Both the position numbers and the translations under genes were made by a program. Below the pieces are notes generated by a model. The model worked only from the letters and a program-made list of their open reading frames with translations. It was not told the DNA's origin and did not search any database. A stretch of 11,125 nt of DNA from Helicobacteraceae bacterium (GTDB lineage Bacteria; Campylobacterota; Campylobacteria; Campylobacterales; Sulfurimonadaceae), in NCBI GenBank assembly GCA_027056525.1, contig JALUKO010000161.1:1-11125 (forward strand). The letters are read 5' to 3'. Of this stretch, positions 6,440 to 11,125 are shown in pieces. The first letter of the stretch is position 1. The number at the start of each line of letters is the position of its first letter.

Positions 6440-7303
6440 TTAAAAATGATGTGCTTTACATCTGTTTATATATTTTTTTCGTAATGCTTTTGCAAAAACC
6501 TTCAGTGGTGTTCGTGTTTGTTGCGCACGTCTGAGAAGTGCTTTTTTATTTCTTGGAGAAAAAGCAACAAGCATCTCGTACTCTTCCCCGCTACAGGCAA
6601 CTTCTTTTGATAATTTTTGTACAAACTTGAAACCTAAACGGTTTACTTTTGCCAACTTTTCAAGATCACTGAAAAGACCATCTGAGATATCCATACCGGC
6701 ATGTAAAAGGGTTCGTGAACGTCTGATAAAATCATCTCTGAGTTGTATATTTACAAACTTTGATGCCGTATGTATAGTTCCTAAACGAAGCAGTTTTTGC
6801 AACTCTTTTTTTGATCTTCCAAGCTCACCCGTATAAGCAAGAAGATCTCCGCAACGTAAACCTTTTCTCAGTAAAGGACGGGTTGCTTCTGAAATAATTG
6901 TGATCGTTATATCCAGCTTGGTATTGCTAATTGTATCACCACCGATTATCATAATGCCAAACTCTTTTGCCGTATCTTGAAAACCTTTTGAGAGCTCTCT
7001 CATTTGTGCTTTAGTGATCGAACTTGGCATCGCAACACTCAGAAGTGCATATTTTGGCTTGGCATTCATTGCAACAGCATCGGAGATATTTACCAACATC
7101 GCTTTTTTCGCTATCTGGTAATGTGTCATCCACTGTGTTTTAAAATGTACATTTTCAAAAAAAGCATCTTTTGAGTAAACACTCTTTCCAACAAGAGCAC
7201 CATCGTCGCCAATATGCTTGTTTTGAAACTGTGCAATAAAATAATTCTCTAAATTCAATAAAACTTCTTTAATAACAATGGTAAAAATAACTAAGAGATT
7301 CAC
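6440..7303 (-). CDS. thiL: Thiamine-monophosphate kinase
   Basis: ThiL phosphorylates thiamine monophosphate with ATP to give thiamine pyrophosphate in the cytoplasm. In this frame (287 residues) the family landmarks are IGDDGAL (31-37), the DAVAMNAKPK segment (75-84), GGDT (121-124), MDISDGLFSDL (204-214) and GEEYEML (239-245, usually GEDYEL), all in the AIR-synthase-like fold order. The protein is shorter than E. coli ThiL (325) but ends naturally. The listed start is a GTG with no clear ribosome binding site. A TTG at 7258-7256 (residue 16) has AAAGAAG 5 nt upstream and would begin the protein with NLENYFIAQF, closer to the family N-terminus; I think that start is more likely, giving 272 residues. 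It is the first gene of thiL-truD-psd. Confidence 0.93.
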   Translation of the reverse strand: MNLLVIFTIVIKEVLLNLENYFIAQFQNKHIGDDGALVGKSVYSKDAFFENVHFKTQWMTHYQIAKKAMLVNISDAVAMNAKPKYALLSVAMPSSITKAQMRELSKGFQDTAKEFGIMIIGGDTISNTKLDITITIISEATRPLLRKGLRCGDLLAYTGELGRSKKELQKLLRLGTIHTASKFVNIQLRDDFIRRSRTLLHAGMDISDGLFSDLEKLAKVNRLGFKFVQKLSKEVACSGEEYEMLVAFSPRNKKALLRRAQQTRTPLKVFAKALRKKYINRCKAHHF

Positions 7304-7343
7304 TTAAGTATTTATTAAACACTGCCGATATAAAATGATGCGC

Positions 7344-7349
7344 TATTAT
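7344..7349 (+). promoter_or_regulatory. Candidate -10 box for the degenerate GGDEF gene
   Basis: TATTAT lies 20 bp before the ATG at 7370, and the RBS AGGA (7359-7362) follows closely, so the leader would be only about 14 nt. No -35 is evident. It overlaps the minus-strand -10 candidate base for base except at the ends. Confidence 0.4.
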
Positions 7350-7350
7350 A
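7345..7350 (-). promoter_or_regulatory. Candidate extended -10 promoter for thiL-truD-psd
   Basis: Read on the minus strand this is TGT-TATAAT, a perfect extended -10. Transcription would start near 7338, about 35 nt before the GTG start and about 80 nt before the TTG start of thiL. No strong -35 is seen. It is the best -10 in the 66-bp divergent gap. Confidence 0.5.
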
Positions 7351-7369
7351 ACATTATTAGGATAATTAC

Positions 7370-8569
7370 ATGAAACAATCGATAAAGAAGATATTTGAAC
7401 ATATAAGCTTAATTTTATTACTCACTTCTTTTATTGCCGGCGTTGCTTTTTTACTTATGGCAGAACAAAACAATTCTTATAAAAAAATAGATAATCTCAA
7501 CAATCAAAAAAAGATCATATCTACACTTACACGACTCAAAAAAGATGATATAGAGCTTGCACTGATACAGTTCAACGGAAAAAGTGCGCAATTACACAAT
7601 GAGATAGGAAAACTACATAATATTTATAAACTCGACGTCACAGGAAGGTATCTACTGCAAAATTCCAAAGAGTACCTTGCAGATCTTAACAAACTCTCAG
7701 AACTCACAACTGCATTCAACAAAAGGGCGCAGGAATACTACACAGATTCAAAAGAATCAATACTTCAAAGAGAGCAAAATTTAAAAAATGCGTTTAATGA
7801 GATCAATGAACATATAAATAATATGATATTTAAAAATATCTCTTACGATAAACAAAAATTTTACATATATGAAAAACTAGCCTTGGCAATTTTTGTCATA
7901 TTGTTTATTATTGCTCTTTGGTATAGGAAAAAACTCAATGCGATCTATCAGGATATTTTGTTTTTATATGCATCACATAAAACAAACTACAATATTTACA
8001 CAGAAGAGATCGATGCTATATCACTGAGGATACATAGAAAACCTCTCAATTCTGACAACCCCGAAATGCTTGACGCGGTTACGGGCATAAACAACAACAA
8101 AGGTCTTCTAAACTCTTATACAGAAAAAAAAGGAATGAAAGAGAGTAACTTTACTTCTGTGACTGTACTTGAGATAGACAACTTCTCAAAAACAAACAGA
8201 GCTTTTCCACAAGAGGTTACACAAACAATACTGCGAAAGATCGCATTTACGATATCACTTCATGAACAGGCAACGGATGTTATCGCAAGAACAGACTACA
8301 ATCAATTTACTATTATCCTTTCAAGAGCAAGTAAAGAAGAGGCTTTTAAAGAGATCGAAGTGATAAGATCGAGTATTGAAGATACCAAGTTTAAAATACC
8401 TAACAAAGGATTTGTAAACATTACCGTGAGTGGCGGATTTGTTATAAAACCACACAATCAAGCTCTTGAAGATGCCATACGAAAAGCCAAAGAGGTTTTA
8501 AAACATGCTAAGAACAACGGCAAGAATAGAATTTCACAAATTAGAGATTTGGCTGAAAGTAATTTATAA
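7370..8569 (+). CDS. Two-TM membrane protein with a degenerate GGDEF domain
   Basis: The protein has 399 residues: TM1 (~12-30), a largely helical periplasmic region (~31-167) rich in Lys/Asn/Glu, TM2 (~168-184), a short linker without an obvious HAMP, and a C-terminal GGDEF-type domain (~232-390). The domain opens with DAVTGINNNKGLL (235-247, family DxLTGLxNR) and has VLEIDNFSKTN (266-276), where the first metal Asp is Glu268 while the substrate-binding Asn276 is kept. The signature loop reads RTDYNQF (307-313), so GGDEF has become DYNQF and catalysis is not expected. ITVSGGF (351-357) and AIRKAKEVLKHAKNNGKN (369-386) complete the fold. I infer a c-di-GMP or GTP receptor, or a purely structural signalling partner; the signal is unknown. 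AGGA lies 7 nt before the ATG. It is transcribed divergently from thiL, and sdhA follows after 146 bp. Confidence 0.85.
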   Translation: MKQSIKKIFEHISLILLLTSFIAGVAFLLMAEQNNSYKKIDNLNNQKKIISTLTRLKKDDIELALIQFNGKSAQLHNEIGKLHNIYKLDVTGRYLLQNSKEYLADLNKLSELTTAFNKRAQEYYTDSKESILQREQNLKNAFNEINEHINNMIFKNISYDKQKFYIYEKLALAIFVILFIIALWYRKKLNAIYQDILFLYASHKTNYNIYTEEIDAISLRIHRKPLNSDNPEMLDAVTGINNNKGLLNSYTEKKGMKESNFTSVTVLEIDNFSKTNRAFPQEVTQTILRKIAFTISLHEQATDVIARTDYNQFTIILSRASKEEAFKEIEVIRSSIEDTKFKIPNKGFVNITVSGGFVIKPHNQALEDAIRKAKEVLKHAKNNGKNRISQIRDLAESNL

Positions 8570-8576
8570 GTATTTC

Positions 8577-8601
8577 AAATCTCTTTCCATCAAAGATATT
8601 T
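8577..8601 (+). terminator. Weak hairpin after the degenerate GGDEF gene
   Basis: AAATCTCTTT (8577-8586) pairs with AAAGATATTT (8592-8601) at 9 of 10 positions around a CCATC loop, 8 bp after the stop codon. The stem is AT-rich and no U-tract follows, so termination here would be weak. Confidence 0.35.
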
Positions 8602-8610
8602 ATGTCTCAA

Positions 8611-8632
8611 ATGGTAACAAACCATAGTAACA
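8611..8632. repeat. Short repeats upstream of the sdhA promoter
   Basis: GTAACA occurs at 8614-8619 and again at 8627-8632 (13 bp apart), and ATGGT-n5-ACCAT (8611-8625) forms a 5-bp inverted repeat overlapping the first copy. These lie about 50-65 bp upstream of the -10 box, a position suited to an activator, but the units are short enough to be chance. Confidence 0.25.
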
Positions 8633-8653
8633 TTCATACAAACCTCACATTTA

Positions 8654-8667
8654 GCCTTTATAAAGGC
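8654..8667. promoter_or_regulatory. Perfect 14-bp palindrome at the sdhA -35 region, candidate operator
   Basis: GCCTTTATAAAGGC is perfectly self-complementary with no central gap. It ends 9 bp before the TATAAT of the sdhA promoter, so a protein bound here would cover the -35 zone. The family of the regulator is not recognisable from the site. Confidence 0.5.
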
Positions 8668-8676
8668 GCATAAAGA

Positions 8677-8682
8677 TATAAT
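8677..8682 (+). promoter_or_regulatory. Candidate sigma-70-type -10 box of sdhAB
   Basis: A perfect TATAAT lies 33 bp before the sdhA ATG, followed by an A/T-rich leader with TTTTATTTTT and the RBS AAGGAA (8705-8710). No consensus -35 occurs 17 bp upstream; that position is taken by the 14-bp palindrome. Poorly conserved -35 boxes are typical of Campylobacterota. Confidence 0.6.
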
Positions 8683-8715
8683 CACAATTATTTTATTTTT
8701 GATAAAGGAAAGCGA

Positions 8716-10428
8716 ATGAGTATTCCTATTTATACTTACGATGCAATTATTGTTGGTGCAGGTCTAGCGGGATGTGCAGCAGCCAGAGAGTTGCAAAATG
8801 CAGGAAAAAAAGTTGCTGTTATTACAAAACTTCATCCTTTGAGAAGTCACTCCGGTGCAGCTCAAGGTGGTGTTAATGCAGCATTTAGTGATGAAGATTC
8901 TGTTGAATTACATGAGTTTGACACAGTCAAGGGAAGTGATTATTTAGCTGATCAGGATGCTGTAGAATTTATGTGTCAAAAAGCTCCTGAAACGATCCGT
9001 TGGGCAGAAAGAATGGGTGCGGCATTTAGCCGTACTGCTGATGGGAAAATCGCTCAACGCCCTTTTGGCGGACAATCTTCTCCTCGTGCATGCTACGCAA
9101 AAGACAGAACAGGATTAACTTTACTTCAAACTATTTATGAACAGGCTCATCGCGCAGGCGTAAAGTTTTGGGATGAATGGTACGCAGCTGACCTTATCTA
9201 TAAAGATGGCAAAGTTTCCGGTGTTGTAGCGTTTAACATTCGCGATATGCAAACGGTAATCTTCAATGCAAAAAGTGTAATGTTTGCAACCGGTGGATAT
9301 GCACGTTGTTTTAAAATCAACTCAAATGCTCATGCCAACACAGGTGACGGGCTCTCTATAGTTGCTCGTCACGGTCTGCCTTTGGAAGATATGGAGTTTG
9401 TACAGTTTCACCCGTCGGGTCTTTCAGGCAATGGTGTATTGATCTCAGAAGCAGCACGTGGTGAAGGTGGTCGCCTGATCAACTCCGAAGGTGAACGCTT
9501 TATGGAAAAATATGCTCCAAATGCTCTTGAACTTGCATCTCGTGATGTTGTGTCTCGTGCCATTTTAAATGAGATTAGAGAGGGGCGTGGTGTTGGTCCG
9601 AGAAAAGATGCTGTCTATATTGACTTAACGCACCTTGGACGTGATCTTATCATGGAAAGGCTTCCTGAGCTTCGTGATCTTGCTATCACCTTCTTAGGTC
9701 TTGACATGATCAAAGAGCCGATTCTCATCTCCGCTACTGCACACTATTCAATGGGTGGTATCCCTGTAAATATTGCAGGAAACGTACGTAAAAACAATGA
9801 AGAGTATGTAGAAGGTTTTTACGCTGCGGGTGAGTGTTCATGTGTATCTGTTCACGGTGCCAATCGTCTTGGTGCAAACTCTGTACTTGAAGCTTTACTG
9901 TTTGGTCGTTTTGTTGGTAAAACAATGGTGAATGAGATCGACGATATCGAACTTCGTCCTGCAACACAAGAAGATGCTCAAGCAGCACTGAACGAGATCA
10001 ACTGGGTTCTTAACAATAACGGTGATGAAACCATAACAGGTTTAAGAGAAGAGCTACAACAATGCATGACAGCTAATGCCGGTGCGTTTAGAACAAAAGA
10101 GACTCTTGAGATTGCTATAGCAAAAATCAAAGAACTTAGAGAAAGATTTAAAAATATTCGTATCAAAGACAAGTCCAAAGTCTTTAATACCGAACTCCAA
10201 GAAGCGTTAGAATTTGGTCATATGCTCGATTATTCAGCATTTATTACTGAAAGTGCTATCGCGCGTAACGAGAGTCGTGGCGCTCACTTTAGAGAGGACT
10301 TTGATACCCGTGATGATGAAAACTTCTTAAAACACACAATGGCTTATATGGATGAAAATGGTGATATTGCACTTGACTACATGGATGTTACTCTTGGCAA
10401 ACATGAGCTAAAAGCTAGAACTTACTAA
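8716..10428 (+). CDS. sdhA: Succinate dehydrogenase/fumarate reductase flavoprotein subunit
   Basis: This subunit carries FAD and the dicarboxylate site that interconverts succinate and fumarate. In its 570 residues: the Rossmann FAD motif VGAGLAGCAAAREL (13-26); RSHSGAAQGGVNAAF (43-57) with His45 as the covalent FAD anchor; FHPSG (231-235, His232); SEAARGEGG (244-252, Glu245 and the proton-shuttle Arg248); SRDVVSRA (275-282); HYSMGGIP (343-350, His343); GANRLGANS (381-389, Arg384). It is clearly shorter than the ~656-residue Wolinella-type FrdA of classical Campylobacterota quinol:fumarate reductase, and no Tat or Sec signal precedes the FAD motif, so it should be cytoplasmic, unlike periplasmic MfrA. 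With the atypical SdhB downstream it points to the non-classical SdhABE type. Direction is undetermined; a fumarate reductase role in a reductive TCA cycle is plausible. It may equally be named frdA. The RBS AAGGAA is 5 nt before the ATG. Confidence 0.95.
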   Translation: MSIPIYTYDAIIVGAGLAGCAAARELQNAGKKVAVITKLHPLRSHSGAAQGGVNAAFSDEDSVELHEFDTVKGSDYLADQDAVEFMCQKAPETIRWAERMGAAFSRTADGKIAQRPFGGQSSPRACYAKDRTGLTLLQTIYEQAHRAGVKFWDEWYAADLIYKDGKVSGVVAFNIRDMQTVIFNAKSVMFATGGYARCFKINSNAHANTGDGLSIVARHGLPLEDMEFVQFHPSGLSGNGVLISEAARGEGGRLINSEGERFMEKYAPNALELASRDVVSRAILNEIREGRGVGPRKDAVYIDLTHLGRDLIMERLPELRDLAITFLGLDMIKEPILISATAHYSMGGIPVNIAGNVRKNNEEYVEGFYAAGECSCVSVHGANRLGANSVLEALLFGRFVGKTMVNEIDDIELRPATQEDAQAALNEINWVLNNNGDETITGLREELQQCMTANAGAFRTKETLEIAIAKIKELRERFKNIRIKDKSKVFNTELQEALEFGHMLDYSAFITESAIARNESRGAHFREDFDTRDDENFLKHTMAYMDENGDIALDYMDVTLGKHELKARTY

Positions 10429-10437
10429 GGGGAACTT

Positions 10438-11125
10438 ATGAGTACAAATACAATTACTACACAAAAAGTTAATTTTAAAGTATTTCGTTTTAATGCTGAT
10501 GATGATTATCTTCCGTACTACGAAGATTATACTATGGAGGTTACTTCTGAAGAGGTTGTACTAGACATACTAAACAGAATCAAGTGGGATCATGATGGTA
10601 GCTTCTCTTACCGTCGCAGTTGCCGTCACGGTATTTGCGGTGCTTGTGCTATCAAAGTAAACGGCCGCTCCACTCTTGCATGTAAAGAGCGTATGAACGA
10701 CATGATCGAGCTTTTTGGAAATGAACTGACTATTGAACCGTTAAGTATCAAAAGAGCGGTCAAAGATATGATCATCGATAAGGCGGACTTCTGGAATAAA
10801 CACGATGCAGTGCATCCATATCTTATCTCTGATGTTGAAGAGCATCCCGAACATGAGCACTTAGTATCACCTGATGAAGCTGAACAGCTTTTAGAAGCTG
10901 ATCTTTGTATCCAATGTGGTGCATGTCATTATGCTTGTCCTGTTGTTGAGATCAATGAAGACTTCTTTGGTCCGGCAGCATTTGCAAAAGCCTACCGTTT
11001 TGAGGCTGATGTTCGTGATGATGCACATACAAGCAGACTTACGGAACTTCATGAAGAGAAGCAAGGTGTTTGGGACTGTGTGAAATGTTATGAGTGTGCA
11101 GAGGTGTGTCCAAAAGAGGTTAATC
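10438..11125 (+). CDS. sdhB: Succinate dehydrogenase/fumarate reductase iron-sulfur subunit (3' end outside window)
   Basis: The frame runs from ATG to the window end (229 complete codons) and starts 9 nt after the sdhA stop, with AAGGGG overlapping that stop as RBS. The N-terminal ferredoxin domain has SCRHGICGAC (61-70) plus Cys82 for the [2Fe-2S] cluster. The C-terminal helical domain has CIQCGACHYACP (157-168; C157, C160, C163, C167) and CVKCYECAEVCP (214-225; C214, C217, C220, C224). Classical SdhB/FrdB has C-x5-C-x3-CP in the last motif and makes a [3Fe-4S] cluster; the extra Cys217 here completes a C-x2-C-x2-C-x3-CP pattern and predicts a [4Fe-4S] cluster instead, as proposed for SdhABE-type enzymes. 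The subunit passes electrons between FAD in SdhA and the membrane quinone site. Partial, roughly the last 10-25 residues or more are missing. Confidence 0.95.
   Translation, partial: MSTNTITTQKVNFKVFRFNADDDYLPYYEDYTMEVTSEEVVLDILNRIKWDHDGSFSYRRSCRHGICGACAIKVNGRSTLACKERMNDMIELFGNELTIEPLSIKRAVKDMIIDKADFWNKHDAVHPYLISDVEEHPEHEHLVSPDEAEQLLEADLCIQCGACHYACPVVEINEDFFGPAAFAKAYRFEADVRDDAHTSRLTELHEEKQGVWDCVKCYECAEVCPKEVN

Overview
The window is AT-rich, densely coding bacterial DNA. Protein style (Lys/Asn/Ile-rich, short intergenic gaps), a thiL-truD-psd cluster, several membrane GGDEF proteins, and a non-classical fumarate reductase/succinate dehydrogenase with a Cys-rich SdhB all suggest a Campylobacterota (Epsilonproteobacteria) chromosome, probably a free-living Sulfurimonas-like relative. 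That assignment rests on protein resemblance and gene order only; no rRNA or other marker is present. I see no mobile element, CRISPR array, tRNA or rRNA.

Layout. (1) Bases 1-3303, plus strand: the 3' end of a TonB-dependent outer-membrane receptor, abutted (stop TAG directly followed by ATG) by a small exported protein with a YfiR-like (DUF4154) pattern. After 70 bp holding a long dyad and a candidate promoter comes a membrane GGDEF-EAL protein whose periplasmic part resembles the CHASE8-type sensor of YfiN. Together they look like an outer membrane-to-periplasm-to-c-di-GMP signalling module, reminiscent of YfiBNR but with a TonB receptor in place of the OmpA-like YfiB. (2) 3381-4481, plus strand: the conserved P-loop NTPase YchF. 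(3) 7303-4511, minus strand: a three-gene unit thiL-truD-psd (thiamine phosphate kinase, tRNA pseudouridine synthase, phosphatidylserine decarboxylase) with 16-20 bp gaps. It converges on ychF through two tandem hairpins that overlap both stop codons. (4) 7370-8569, plus strand: a two-TM protein with a degenerate GGDEF domain (DYNQF in place of GGDEF), divergent from thiL across a 66-bp region with overlapping -10 boxes. (5) 8716-11125, plus strand: the flavoprotein and (cut by the window end) iron-sulfur subunits of a cytoplasmic succinate dehydrogenase/fumarate reductase, preceded by a TATAAT promoter with a perfect 14-bp palindrome at its -35 region.

Most of the window is housekeeping. The parts most worth following up are the TonB/YfiR-like/GGDEF-EAL module with its dyad, the SdhB cysteine pattern that predicts a [4Fe-4S] cluster where classical enzymes carry [3Fe-4S], and the degenerate GGDEF protein. 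All intergenic stretches are under 150 bp.
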